DNA from: Candidatus Ideonella esbjergensis
Lineage (GTDB): Bacteria > Pseudomonadota > Gammaproteobacteria > Burkholderiales > Burkholderiaceae_C
DNA: 64,000 nt
Direction of reading: 5' to 3'
Assembly: GCA_016710065.1 (NCBI GenBank)
Contig: JADJLP010000012.1
Coordinates: 60,250 to 124,249, forward strand
Part shown: positions 53,339 to 62,687 of the stretch, piece after piece
Numbering within the stretch: the stretch's first letter is position 1
How the letters are laid out: each line of letters begins with the position of its first letter
Notes under the pieces: model-generated
The model's input: only the letters and a program-made list of their open reading frames with translations
Told to the model about the DNA's origin: nothing
The model's database searches: none
Made by a program: the position numbers and the translations under genes

Positions 53339-54484
53339 ATGACCCAGCACTCTAGCCTGCCCGCCACACCTGCCGCCTCCCGATTTGCCCCCGCCCCGTG
53401 GGTGGACTGGGCCAAGGCCATCGCGTCGCAGTTCATCATCTGGCACCACTTCGCCTTCTACGGGCCGATGATCGATCGCGTGGAACCCTGGGCACCCGAT
53501 GCGGCCCAGTGGCTGGTGGACCAGGCGAGGCTGGCGGTGCAGGTGTTCCTGGTGATCAGCGGCTACCTGGCGGCACGCTCGCTGTGGCCCAAACCTGGCC
53601 AGCCGCGCGCAGGTGCGGCCGACTGGCTGGGCCTCGTCACCAGCCGCATCCGCCGCCTGGCCCCGCCTTACCTTGCCGCCCTGGCCCTGGCCCTGGTGAC
53701 AGCAGCGTTGGCCCGGGCCCTGCTGGCCGACGTGGACACGCCCCCGGCCCCCAGCTGGGCCCAGGTGCTGGCCAATGCCACGTTCAGCCACGACCTGCTG
53801 GGCTATCCGGCGCTGAGTGCCGGGTTTTGGTACGTGGCCATTGACCTGCAATTGTTCATGCTGCTGGCCGCGTTGGCCGCTGCGGTGCAGGCGCTCACGC
53901 GGCCCGGACACCACGCGCGCCGGGCTCTGGCCTGGTTTGCCGTGGCAGGCCTGTGCACCGCATCGCTGCTGTGGCTGAACCTGCTGCCTGAGCTGGACGT
54001 TTGGGCGCCCTATTTCTTTGGCGCCTACGGCCTGGGCGTGCTGGCCCAGTGGGTGCACATGAGCTCGCGACGCACGGCCGCGGGCCTGGCGCTGGCGGCG
54101 CTGGCCGTGCTGGTGCTGTGGGTGGAATGGCGCAGCCGCATCGCCCTGGGCGCGCTGGTGAGCCTGCTGCTGGTGTGGCAGCCCATGAGCCCGCGCCTGG
54201 CGCGCTCAGCCCTGCAACCGCTGATGGCGCATCTGGCACGCATCTCGTACGCCGTGTTCCTGGTGCACTACCCGCTATTGCTGCTGCTGGGCTCGCTGTT
54301 CACGCGGCTGTGGCCAGATGAACCCTGGGCGCATGCCACCGGCCTGCTGCTCACCTGGGCGCTGGCCCTGCTGGCTGGCTGGGCACTGTGGCGCTGGCTG
54401 GAGGCCCCCCGCGCCGCGGCAACGCGCAGCCCTCAGGCCTTGGCCGCCGCCCCACTGCCAGCCAGCTCCAGCAGCGCCAGGTAA
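53339..54484 (+). CDS. Acyltransferase family 3 membrane protein
   Basis: A 381-residue protein with about ten membrane helices. It starts with a cytoplasmic segment and the first helix containing WAKAIASQFIIWHHFAFYG, whose His is the family's catalytic candidate, then VFLVISGYLAARSLW and TSRIRRLAPPYL, matching the acyltransferase-3 pattern. Members O-acetylate sugars of lipopolysaccharide, peptidoglycan or exopolymers. The last 52 bases overlap the convergent metallopeptidase gene; the Ala/Ser-rich tail (residues 365-381) may be dispensable. No other polysaccharide genes are near. Confidence 0.88.
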   Translation: MTQHSSLPATPAASRFAPAPWVDWAKAIASQFIIWHHFAFYGPMIDRVEPWAPDAAQWLVDQARLAVQVFLVISGYLAARSLWPKPGQPRAGAADWLGLVTSRIRRLAPPYLAALALALVTAALARALLADVDTPPAPSWAQVLANATFSHDLLGYPALSAGFWYVAIDLQLFMLLAALAAAVQALTRPGHHARRALAWFAVAGLCTASLLWLNLLPELDVWAPYFFGAYGLGVLAQWVHMSSRRTAAGLALAALAVLVLWVEWRSRIALGALVSLLLVWQPMSPRLARSALQPLMAHLARISYAVFLVHYPLLLLLGSLFTRLWPDEPWAHATGLLLTWALALLAGWALWRWLEAPRAAATRSPQALAAAPLPASSSSAR

Positions 54485-54969
54485 AGCCGCAAGTCGAACT
54501 CGCGCTGGTGGTAGTCGGGCAGCATGTGGCAACACAGCGCGTAGAAGGCCTTGTCGTGCTGCGGCTCCTTCAGGTGGGCCAGCTCATGCACCACGATCAT
54601 TTCCAGCAGCGCCGCCGGTGCCGCCTTGAACAAGCTGGCCACGCGGATCTCGCGCTTGGCCTTGAGCTTGCCGCCCTGCACCCGTGACACCGCCGTGTGT
54701 GTGCCCAGGGCGTGCTGCAGCAAGCGCAGCTTGGCATCAAACGCCACCAGCGCGAGCGGTGGCGCGTTGCGCATGTGGCGCTGCTTGCGCTCGTTCACGT
54801 ACCCGTAGAGCGCCTTGTCGGTCTTCACCGCATGCGTCTCGGGGTAGCGCTGGGCCAGCACTGCGGCCAGCCTGCCGTGGTCCAGCAGCGCCTGTGCCTG
54901 TGCCAGCAGCTCGGGCGGATAGCCGGCCAGGTACTTGGGCAGGGGCGAGGCAGCCACAGGCGATGTCAT
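54433..54969 (-). CDS. YgjP-like zinc metallopeptidase domain protein
   Basis: A 178-residue soluble protein. VVHELAHLKEPQHDKAF is the zinc motif HExxH with a third His downstream, as in the M48-related YgjP/DUF45 family. ALYGYVNERKQRHMRNAPPL lies before it. The substrate of this family is not established; partners in some bacteria include restriction systems, but none are next to it here. It converges on, and overlaps, the acyltransferase gene end. Confidence 0.83.
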   Translation of the reverse strand: MTSPVAASPLPKYLAGYPPELLAQAQALLDHGRLAAVLAQRYPETHAVKTDKALYGYVNERKQRHMRNAPPLALVAFDAKLRLLQHALGTHTAVSRVQGGKLKAKREIRVASLFKAAPAALLEMIVVHELAHLKEPQHDKAFYALCCHMLPDYHQREFDLRLYLALLELAGSGAAAKA

Positions 54970-55039
54970 GGGACGCGATTGTGTCTTTGCTTTGGACAGA
55001 TACTGCCGGCTTCTCCATCTCTACACCGCACGGAGCACC

Positions 55040-55453
55040 ATGAACACCAAGCCCTGCCTCACCCACGAAGACGTGGTGACCATCCTCACCGCCGCCCGCG
55101 CCGAAGCGCAAAAGAACAACTGGGCCGTCAGCATCGCCGTGGTCGACGATGGCGGCCATTTGCTGGGCCACTACCGGCTTGATGGCGCGCCGGCCATGTC
55201 GGCCCGCATGGCGTCGGCCAAGGCCCGCACCTCGGCGCTGGGCAAGCGCGAGACCAAGGTTTACGAGGACATGATCAACAACGGCCGCAACGCCTTCCTG
55301 AGCGCGCCCGACCTCGATGGCCTGCTCGAAGGCGGCGTGCCCATCCTGGTGGGCGGCCAACTGGCCGGCGCGGTGGGCGTGAGTGGCGTGAAATCGGTGG
55401 AGGACGCGCAGGTCGCCAAGGCCGGCATCGCCGCCGTCGTTCCCCAGGCATGA
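55040..55453 (+). CDS. GlcG/HbpS family protein
   Basis: A 137-residue single-domain protein with ILTAARAEAQKNNWAVSIAVVDDGGHLLG, SARMASAKARTSALGKRETK and the glycine-rich GLLEGGVPILVGGQLAGAVGVSG. Family members bind haem or iron (HbpS) or accompany glycolate oxidation (GlcG). No signal peptide is present, and no glycolate genes are near, so a small cytoplasmic ligand-binding role is likely but undefined. It is divergent from the YgjP gene, with 70 bases between. Confidence 0.88.
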   Translation: MNTKPCLTHEDVVTILTAARAEAQKNNWAVSIAVVDDGGHLLGHYRLDGAPAMSARMASAKARTSALGKRETKVYEDMINNGRNAFLSAPDLDGLLEGGVPILVGGQLAGAVGVSGVKSVEDAQVAKAGIAAVVPQA

Positions 55454-55506
55454 CCTTCATTTGAGGGCGCCATGGCCGATATCCCTCGGGTAGCCTGAAC
55501 CGCCCC

Positions 55507-56394
55507 ATGACCACCCTCACCACCTGCAGCACCCCCAGCGCCGTCGCCGTTCAGCAGGAACTGGACGCAGCGCGCGCCAGCGGCCCGCTGCGCAGCATCG
55601 TCATCCCGCCCTGCCCCGAGCTGCTGCGCCGCATGCAGGACGCGCTGAACCAGGCCGAGCCCGACCTGAACGAGGTGGCCCGCATCGCCGGCAGCGACGT
55701 GGCCATGTCGGCCGCGCTGATGAAGGCCGCCAACAGCCCGGCCCACAGCACCGGCCAACCAGTGCAGACCATAGGCCAGGCCTTGAACCGCCTGGGCCTG
55801 CGCTGCACCGCCGCCGAGATGACGGCCTACCTCGTGCGCCGCAGCCTGCCCGTGAGCAACCCGCTGCTCAAGCGCTTCTGGGAGCGCGCCAGCAAACAGG
55901 CCCTGGCCATGGCCTACCTGGCCCGCAAGCTGCCCGGCATGTCACCCGATCTGGCCCACACCTATGGGCTGTTCTGCCACGTGGGCCTGCCGGTGATGCT
56001 GCAAAGCGTGCGCGGCTACAGCGGCACCATGGTGGAGGCCGCCGCCCGCATCGACCGGCCCTTCATTGCCACCGAGAACGCCAACCACCGCACCGACCAC
56101 GCCGTAGTGGGCGCCCTGGTGGCTCGCGTGTGGCGCCTGGCGCCCGAGGTGATGGTGGCCATACGCCGCCACCACGATCTGGACATGCTGGGCGACAGCG
56201 AAACCGACGCCGACACCCACACCCTGGTGGCCGCCGGCCTGGTGGCAGAGCATTTGATGCGTCGCCACGAGGGCCTGGACGACGACGCCGACTGGACCAC
56301 CCACGCCCAGTCCGCGCTGGCCTGGCTGCAGATGTCTGGCGACGACCTGTTGCACTGGGACGACGAACTGCGGCCCCTGCTCGACAGCGCCTGA
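55507..56394 (+). CDS. HDOD domain protein
   Basis: A 295-residue protein with an HDOD domain at about 40-240: PPCPELLRRMQDALNQAEPDLNEVARI, then SDVAMSAALMKAANSP and IGQALNRLGLRCTAAEM. The HD-type residues are incomplete, as is usual for HDOD. Such proteins act in signal transduction, often near cyclic-di-GMP systems. It stands alone, converging with dusC 12 bases away. Confidence 0.88.
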   Translation: MTTLTTCSTPSAVAVQQELDAARASGPLRSIVIPPCPELLRRMQDALNQAEPDLNEVARIAGSDVAMSAALMKAANSPAHSTGQPVQTIGQALNRLGLRCTAAEMTAYLVRRSLPVSNPLLKRFWERASKQALAMAYLARKLPGMSPDLAHTYGLFCHVGLPVMLQSVRGYSGTMVEAAARIDRPFIATENANHRTDHAVVGALVARVWRLAPEVMVAIRRHHDLDMLGDSETDADTHTLVAAGLVAEHLMRRHEGLDDDADWTTHAQSALAWLQMSGDDLLHWDDELRPLLDSA

Positions 56395-56406
56395 GGGCGG
56401 ACCAGA

Positions 56407-57397
56407 TCAGGCCGTGGCGGCCATGCTCTCGGCCTGCATTGAGGGAAATACCTCGCACAGCCGCGCCATCAGCAAACGAGCATCGTTCTCGGCGCGCAGC
56501 TCGGCATAGGCCGCCTCGGCCAGCGGGTAGCGCTTGCGCAAATAATTCAGCCACTGCTTGACGCGCCCGGCCCGGTACTTGGGCACCACGCGCTCTTGCA
56601 CGCGCAGCCAGAACACGCGCAGCAGCGCACCCAGGGTTTCGGCGCTCAAGCCCCGCCCAGCTTGGTTGCGGCCGGTGTCATACGCCAGGATGTCCAGCGC
56701 CAGCCCCGGGTCGGCCACCATGCCGCGGCCCAACATCAACGCATCGCAGCCCGACACCTCGCGGCAGCGCAGGGCATCCGCCAGGCTCCAGATCTCGCCA
56801 TTCGCCACCACCGGCACGGCCACGGCCTCGCGGATGTCGGCCACGCGCGCCCAATAGGCAGGCGGGCGGTAGGCCTGGGCCTTGGTGCGGGCATGCACCA
56901 CCAGCTCGCCCACACCGCCCGCGGCCAGTGCCTGGGCGCAGGCCACCGCCAGGCCGTCGTCCTGTGTGCCCAGCCGCATCTTGGCCGACACGGGTTGGTC
57001 TGCCGGCACCGCGCGGCGCACGGCGGCGGCAATGCGGTGCAGCAGCTCGGGGTCGTCCAGCAGCGAGGCACCGCCGCCGTGACGGTTCACCACCTTGGCA
57101 GGGCAGCCGGAAATTCAGATCCACCCCGGCCGGGCCCAGTTCGGCCAGGCTGGCGGCGTTCTCGGCCATGCAAGTCGGATCCGAGCCCAGCAGTTGGCCG
57201 CGCACCAGCACACCGGCTGGCGTGCGGCCGCCGTGGGCCAGCTCGGGCATCACGCGGTGGAACACGCGCTGCGGCAGCAGCATGTCGGTGATGCGGATGA
57301 ACTCGCTCACGCAACGGTCCACGCCACCGGCCCGGGTGAGCACGTCGCGCAGCGCGTAGTCGAGCAGCCCTTCCATGGGCGCGAGAAGAATCGTCAC
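56407..57397 (-). pseudogene. dusC: tRNA-dihydrouridine synthase DusC, single-base frameshift
   Basis: The FMN enzyme that reduces a D-loop uridine to dihydrouridine. The N-terminal part (MTILLAPMEGLLDYALRDVL, starting GTG) and the C-terminal part (KVVNRHGGGASLLDDPELL through ADPGLALDILAYD) are both well conserved but lie in different frames. The break is at GGATCTGAATTTCCGGCTGC: removing one base of the CC/GG pair at 57109-57110 restores VDLNFGCPAKVVNRHGGG. Either an extra base is a sequencing error or the gene is recently inactivated. The start overlaps the stop of the upstream TAXI gene (GTGA), so the pair was translationally coupled. Confidence 0.85.
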
Positions 57398-58710
57398 GAC
57401 GCGACCCGCTTTCGCACCAACTGGATGTGGCTGCGCAGCGCGTACAGCTCGTCCGCATAGGCCAGCGGCACCTTGACGCGGCCCACCTTGGCGTCGATCT
57501 CGTCCAGCTCGTGCTGCAATTCGGCCGCAGGGCGGCGCCCGCGTGCATCTTCCACCTCGCGCAACTGCGCGTACCAGCGGAACACGCGCGAGCGTATGCG
57601 CCTGTCATACAGCGGCGGCAGCACGCGCACCAGCGGCAACGCCACCACCACCAGCGAGAGCAGCATCACCCACATGCGGTCCACCAGGTTGGCCAGCCAG
57701 AACGGCACATAGCGCTGCAGCCACGGCGGCCCGGTGCGGAAGTAGCGCTGCGCCTCGTCGGCCACTGGCCGCTCGGTGTTGGCGGCGTTGGGGAACTCGC
57801 CCTTGCGCTGGAACCAGCCGGCCTCGCCATGCACCCGCGTGGCCGCCTGCATGAAGAGCTGTACCAGCGCCGGGTGCAGGCCCTCGCGCGCCAGCAGCGA
57901 CGCCGTGGGCGCCACCAGGTGCACGTCGGCGGGCGGCTGGTCGGCCGACAGGTTCACCACGCCGCGCGGCAGCATCACCGCGCTCATGAAGGCAAAGCGG
58001 CGCGCATAGGCCTCGGCCTGCACGAAATCGAACAGCGCAATGCCCGGCGTCTGCAACAGCATCTGCACCATGGGCGATTCGGGCGCCGAGGCCAGCACCA
58101 GCGCGTCCATGCGCCCTTCCAGCAGTTCCACCACGGCGGGCGTGAGCGGCAGCGGCGAGAGCTGCACCGCGCCGGCCGGCACCGCATTGGCTTCGAGCAT
58201 CTGCGCCATCAGCGGCGGCACGCCACTGCCGGGCGCGCCCACGTTGAGCTTCCAGCCGGCCAGTTGGTTCAGCCGCGTGAGCTGGGGTATTTTCAGCAGC
58301 CGCTGGGCGCTGTCCTGCCGGTAGAACAGCCACACCGGCTCATGGAACAAACTGCCCAGCGACACCAGGCCCTCGCTGTCGGCTTGGGCCTCGGCTGCGC
58401 TGCGCTCGTCGCCGCCACCTTGCACAAACGCAAGGTCCACGCCCGAGTTCGCGTCGCGCAGCAGCGCCAGGTTCTCAGCCGCGCCCTGGCTGGCGCGCAG
58501 TTCCACGGTGATGCCGTGCCGCCTCAGCAGCTCGGCATAGCGGCGGCCGAACTCGGCGTAGGCGCCCTGGTCCACCCCGGTGGCCAGCACCACCTTGCGC
58601 GGCGGTGAGGGCTGCAGCGCCCCATAGGCCAGCGCCAGCAGCACCGCAGCAGCAGCCGCGACCAGCCACACCGGGCCTAGCGACTCGCGGCTGAAGACGG
58701 GCAAGGCCAT
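57394..58710 (-). CDS. TAXI-family TRAP solute-binding protein with membrane anchors
   Basis: A 438-residue protein. An N-terminal helix (about residues 10-32) anchors a periplasmic TAXI-type binding domain (about 38-330: VLATGVDQGAYAEFGRRYAEL, DLAFVQGGGDERSAAEA, LNVGAPGSGVPPLMAQML). A second helix at about 360-380 (MWVMLLSLVVVALPLVRVLP) is followed by a cytoplasmic tail with a coiled coil. Soluble TAXI proteins feed TRAP importers; these membrane-tied forms may instead be sensors. No TRAP permease is in the window. Its ATG overlaps the stop of the hydrolase gene by one base. Confidence 0.84.
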   Translation of the reverse strand: MALPVFSRESLGPVWLVAAAAAVLLALAYGALQPSPPRKVVLATGVDQGAYAEFGRRYAELLRRHGITVELRASQGAAENLALLRDANSGVDLAFVQGGGDERSAAEAQADSEGLVSLGSLFHEPVWLFYRQDSAQRLLKIPQLTRLNQLAGWKLNVGAPGSGVPPLMAQMLEANAVPAGAVQLSPLPLTPAVVELLEGRMDALVLASAPESPMVQMLLQTPGIALFDFVQAEAYARRFAFMSAVMLPRGVVNLSADQPPADVHLVAPTASLLAREGLHPALVQLFMQAATRVHGEAGWFQRKGEFPNAANTERPVADEAQRYFRTGPPWLQRYVPFWLANLVDRMWVMLLSLVVVALPLVRVLPPLYDRRIRSRVFRWYAQLREVEDARGRRPAAELQHELDEIDAKVGRVKVPLAYADELYALRSHIQLVRKRVAS

Positions 58711-59563
58711 CAACGCAGGCCCAGCAGCCGCAGGGCCAGATCGTGCAAGCGGCCCTGCGGGTCGGCCAGGTTGTTCAGGATGTCCAGGTGGTTGGCCCCG
58801 GCCAGGGTCTCGCACACCGCCACCGTGGTGGGGCCCCACTGGTCGCGTATCAGCAGGTTCTGTCGCAGGAATTCGTCCGACTCAAGGCCGCCCGCCACCG
58901 TGTACAGCGGCCGCTTGGGGCCGCGAAGAAGGCCGGGCTGAGCCGGTTGGCACTGCGGGCCGTGAGCCGCAGATCGGCCTGGATGAAGGGAGTGTGGCGC
59001 AGCGGCTCCAGGTCATACAAACCCGAGATGGACAGCGCCCCCAGCAGCGGCTGCAGCGGCAACGCAGCATCCACATCCTTCCAGCGGCAGCACAGCAGCA
59101 TGGCCGCCAGATGCCCGCCGGCCGAATGCCCGGCCAGCGCGATGCGCGACGGGTCGGCCCCGAACGAGCCTGCATGGCGGTGCACCCAGGCCACCACCTG
59201 GGTCATTTCCAGCGCAATGTCTTCGATGCTCGCGGCCGGGCACAGGCTGTAGTTGGGCACCACCACGGTGGCGCCATCGGCCACAAACGACGGGGCGATG
59301 AACGAATGGTCGGCCTTGTCCAACGAGCGCCAATAGCCGCCATGGATGAACACCAGCACTGGCGCGCCAGGCAGCGCGGCCGGGAACACGTCCAGGGTCT
59401 GCGTGGGCTGCGAGCCATAGGCCACATCAAGCCGGGCACCAGGCGAGCCTGCCAGAGCCGCCGCTGATGCCTTGCGCCAGCGCGCAAACAGTTCGGGGTG
59501 CTCGGGGATGCGCGCGCGATTGTTGTACTGGGCGTCCAGCCACTGCGGGTCCAACATGTTCAC
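58710..59563 (-). pseudogene. Alpha/beta hydrolase, single-base frameshift near the C-terminus
   Basis: A carboxylesterase-type hydrolase with the oxyanion motif VFIHGGYWRSLDKADHSF and nucleophile elbow LAGHSAGGHLAAM, resembling arylformamidase-like enzymes. Translation from the GTG at 59563 (AAGGAG seven bases before) proceeds to AFFAAPS and then loses the frame. Adding one base to the run of four G (plus strand 58917-58920) restores KRPLYTVAGGLESDEFLRQN and the rest, including the catalytic His in GANHLDILNNL, to a stop overlapping the TAXI start. A homopolymer sequencing error is a realistic explanation; a true lesion is the other. Confidence 0.82.
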
Positions 59564-59679
59564 CAGGCCACTCCTTGCTCAGCGGTGAAGGGCCAACGGG
59601 CCCCGAAAGGCCGCAAGGCTATCGGAAAAACCACCGCCCCGAGCGCCACGCGGCTGCTGCTAGAATTTCCAGCTCGTGT

Positions 59680-59755
<76 letters not shown>

Positions 59756-59765
59756 TACGAATCAA

Positions 59766-59792
59766 GGGCTTAGCTTCGGCTAAGCCCTTTTT
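59766..59792 (+). terminator. Rho-independent terminator of the tRNA gene
   Basis: A nine-pair stem, GGGCTTAGC and GCTAAGCCC, around the stable loop TTCG is followed by TTTTT, 11 bases after the tRNA end. Confidence 0.93.
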
Positions 59793-59801
59793 CGTTGGGC
59801 A

Positions 59802-59825
59802 CGGATGGGCACGCGTGCCCATCCG
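59802..59825. repeat. 24-bp perfect palindrome just beyond the tRNA terminator
   Basis: Two uninterrupted 12-base half-sites, CGGATGGGCACG and its complement, meet at 59813/59814. It begins 10 bases after the T run of the terminator, at the edge of the mobile-element region. Possible roles: element end, recombinase site or cruciform. Confidence 0.75.
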
Positions 59826-59879
59826 CGCCAATCTGGCTTGCGGGGTCGACAGTTTGACCTTCACACTGAATTCGCCGCA

Positions 59880-61230
59880 CGTCTGGTGTGTGCCCGCTCA
59901 AGTTAAGGTTTGTGTGACACCTGCCCTCCCGCGCAGGCGGTCGCGCACCCTCGCTGCCTGCCGGGCAGGTGTTGCATAAGCCTCGAGGAGGAAACCGCGG
60001 CGAGGGCCACAGTGGTCGTTGAGCGCAGCGGCTATGGCGATTGCGTGCGCTGGCGCGGCGATCCGAGGTGTGGTATGTCCCGCACAGGCCATGCTGACCA
60101 GAGCGGATGGCTGGAGGCTCGCCACTGCGCCGCTGCAACGGCCGGCAGCGAGGCATCCGGGGGCTGCGTTCGAGCGGTGCGCGCAGCAGCCCACCGGACG
60201 CCATGGTGAGCATCGGGTTGATCGGCGATATTCGGGCGCGGTCATGGTTGCGGCGGTGCCCGAATCGAGTTGTCGCGCAAGAAGACCTGCAGCACCACCA
60301 TCGCGTGGCCGCAGTGCGCGCACACGAAGGTGGGGGCCGGCACGGCCGACGCGTCGTCCGTGGATTCGCCGGACGGTGGCGGCGCCACGTGCAGCAACTC
60401 GCGCGCCAGTGCCAGGTTGTCCCGCCGGTTGCTGTTGGCCAGCAGTCCGTAGTGGCGGATGCGGTGGAAGCCGCGCGGCAGTACGTGCAGCAGGAAGCGG
60501 CGGATGAACTCCTGCAGGCTCAGCGTCATCGCCTTGTGGCGCGTCTTTGCACCGCGGCTTGTTCGCCCGGTAGTCCTTCCAGCGGAAGGTGACGCCGCGC
60601 TCGTCCATGGCGAGCAGCCGGCTGTTGGAGATGGCCACGCGGTGGGTGTAGCGCGACAGGTAGGCCAGCACCGCCTGCGGCCCGGCGAATGGCGGCTTGT
60701 GACCACCCATCGCACTCGCGGAGCGGCGCGAGCCAGGTCACTCGAAGGCGGCCGGCTCGGCCAGCGCCGCATGCTCGCCGAAGAACCTGAGCGCGCCGCT
60801 GTCGTGCAAGCGCTGCAGTTCCTCCAGGAAGCGCCGCCGGAACAGCCTTGAGAGGACGCGCACCGGCAGGAAGAAGCCGGGCCGGCAGGCGATCCAACGC
60901 CGTCCGGCGCCCAACTCGCCACCCGGCACGATGCCATGCACGTGCGGGTGATGGGTCAACGCCGAGCCCCAGGTGTGCAGCACCAAGCGTGGCGCCGATC
61001 TGGGCGCCCAGGCCCAGGATCGGCTGCGATCCGCAGCAGCGTCTGCGGCCGCAGGGGCCAAACAGCAAGCCGTACAGCGCCGACTTGTTCTGGTACGCGT
61101 GTCGGCGATGGGCGCCGGCAGTGTGAACACCACGTGGTAGTACTCCACCGGCAGCAGATCGGCCTGACGGCGCATCCAGCCAGCGCTGGCCACACTGCTC
61201 TGGCACTTCGGGCAGTGCCGGTTGCGGCAG
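59880..61230 (-). mobile_element. Remnant of an IS91-family element
   Basis: The region contains a decayed IS91-type transposase (60242-61230) and about 360 bases of non-coding DNA on its 3' side. A 10-base inverted repeat, ACACCTGCCC (59917-59926) and GGGCAGGTGT (59963-59972), with a GC-rich loop, stands near the presumed end, in line with the hairpin ends of IS91-type rolling-circle elements. The exact outer boundary is not visible, and 59880 is an estimate. The inner boundary at 61230/61231 is where transposase coding stops abruptly. Confidence 0.6.
60242..61230 (-). pseudogene. IS91-family transposase, multiple frameshifts, N-terminus lost
   Basis: Pieces in all three minus frames line up in order with an IS91-type transposase: the zinc-finger end RNRHCPKCQSS, then EYYHVVFTLPAPIA, NKSALYGLLF, LHTWGSALTHHPHVHGIVPG (HxH of the HUH site), CRPGFFLPVRVLSRLFRR, FFGEHAALAEP, GPQAVLAYLSRYTHRVAISN (with the Tyr nucleophile), VTFRWKDYRANK, QEFIRRFLLHVLPRGFHRIRHYG. 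At least five shifts separate these pieces, so no full protein can be made. The sequence upstream of RNRHCPKC is foreign, as if cut by the neighbouring element. Confidence 0.85.
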
Positions 61231-61250
61231 GTTCTGGGAGCTCCCAGAAC
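61231..61250. repeat. 20-bp perfect palindrome at the IS91/recombinase-trio junction
   Basis: GTTCTGGGAGCTCCCAGAAC is symmetric over its full length. It lies exactly where IS91 transposase coding sequence ends, so it is a candidate terminal sequence or recombination site of the element that follows. Confidence 0.7.
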
Positions 61251-61410
61251 GTGCCTTATGGAGAGTGTCCCGATACGGGGAGTGCGAGCAAGTCGAAGAC
61301 ATCGAGTGCCAGGGAGAAGAGCGGCTGAACGGGCAGCTCACCATTTCTTCGACCACCTGGGTAAAAGGTCATGGAGCCGTTCTTGGCTCAACCCACACCA
61401 GGAGATCTCG

Positions 61411-62687
61411 ATGCTTGACAGCTACTTCCTACTGTGCCCCCAAGACGCTGGTCGCTTACGTGCCGGCCAAGTGCGCTTCGTATATCGACAGCTTTAGCAG
61501 TTCGCTCGGACGCGATGGCTGCTCCCGCGAGCGCGGTTCGCTACCTGAGAACTGCGGCGCATTTCCGGCTGCTTCGTCCATCTCAAGGCAGGCACCTGGG
61601 CCGATGTCGATGCCGGCACGCTGGAGCATTCGGCCGCACTTTACTCGCTGTCGCTATCGCGATCGAACGGCGGGGCAACCGGAACACCACGCAGGCTTCG
61701 GCGCGAAGTTGTTCTACCGACACATGGTTGGACTCCCGGGTCTGCAAGGGCCCCATCGTCGCCGACGAAAGGCACGTAGAGCCAGCGCTGGTGGTCGCCT
61801 TCAGGGAATGGCTGGGTGTGCACCGCGGGAGGTCAGCGACCCAACGACGCTGAAGCAATACTGCCGGGGTGCCGGCGAGCTGATCGATGAACTCGGCGCC
61901 GATGTCGGTGGGTGGAATGCGCACTCAGTACCCGGACGCTCCTGCTCAGCCGTGCTGCCGAGTGCGGGCTTCGCACAACGCAGCGGCTCATCACCTCGCT
62001 GCGCGCGTTCCTGCGCCTACACTCAGCCCTCGCTGGCGAGTCGCGTGACGATCTTGCCTGGCCGTTCCCGCTGTGGCCGGTTGGCGGTTGGCACGTCTCT
62101 GCCGTGCTGCCCCCCGCATGCAGAGCGAACTGGCTCGCCTCATCGCGGCGTGCAATGGGACGACGCGGGGGGCAAATGCGCGACCGTGCGATCGTGTTGC
62201 TGTTGGTGCGCTTGGGCCTGCGCGCAGGCGACGTCGCCCGACTTCGTTGTGGACGACATCGACTGGCGCAACGGCATGCTGCGGGTGACGGGTAAAGGCC
62301 GCTACAGTGGAACTGCCTTGCCCCAAGATGTCGGAGACGCGCACTACTCGCTATCTCGCGCACCGCCCCGCCGGCGGCGATTCGGATCACGTGTTCCTGC
62401 GCAACCTGGCACCCGTCCACCCCGTTTGCCAACGGCGACGGCGTGTCATCCACGGCAGTCCAGCCGCGCCTGCCGCGCCGACGTGAAGGCTGCGGTCGAG
62501 GGCGCCCATCTGCTGCGCCGCTGAAACTTTTGCCACGCAGATGTTGCGCAGCAGCGGCGTCCCGCTCGACCAGATCGGCCGGGTCCTGCGACACCGCAGT
62601 AGCCTGGACATGAGCGCCTACTACGCCAAGACCGATGTCGCCTTGCTTCGCAGTGTTGGGGAGCCATGGCCGGGGGTGCATCCATGA
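61411..62687 (+). pseudogene. First tyrosine recombinase of the trio (RitA-like), frameshifted
   Basis: The start ATG (MLDSYFLLCP) has GGAG ten bases before. Fragments in changing frames give AKCASYIDSFSSSLGRDG, the catalytic-domain entry RDRAIVLLLVRLGLRAGDVARLR (first catalytic Arg), DDIDWRNGMLRVTGKGRYSG, and the terminal box GRVLRHRSSLDMSAYYAKTD-like region followed by LLRSVGEPWPGVHP before the stop. The core-binding N-terminal domain is most damaged. The stop TGA overlaps the next ATG. About five or more indels are needed to rebuild the frame. Confidence 0.75.

Noticed and set aside
54433..54484. Misannotated end of the acyltransferase or YgjP gene because of their overlap
   Set aside because: Both proteins keep family length and motifs, and a 52-base convergent overlap of non-conserved tails is acceptable.
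59898..60213. Separate gene in the IS91 3' region (147-codon minus frame)
   Set aside because: The frame crosses the tRNA-side palindromes and has the composition of element-end DNA; no domain seen.
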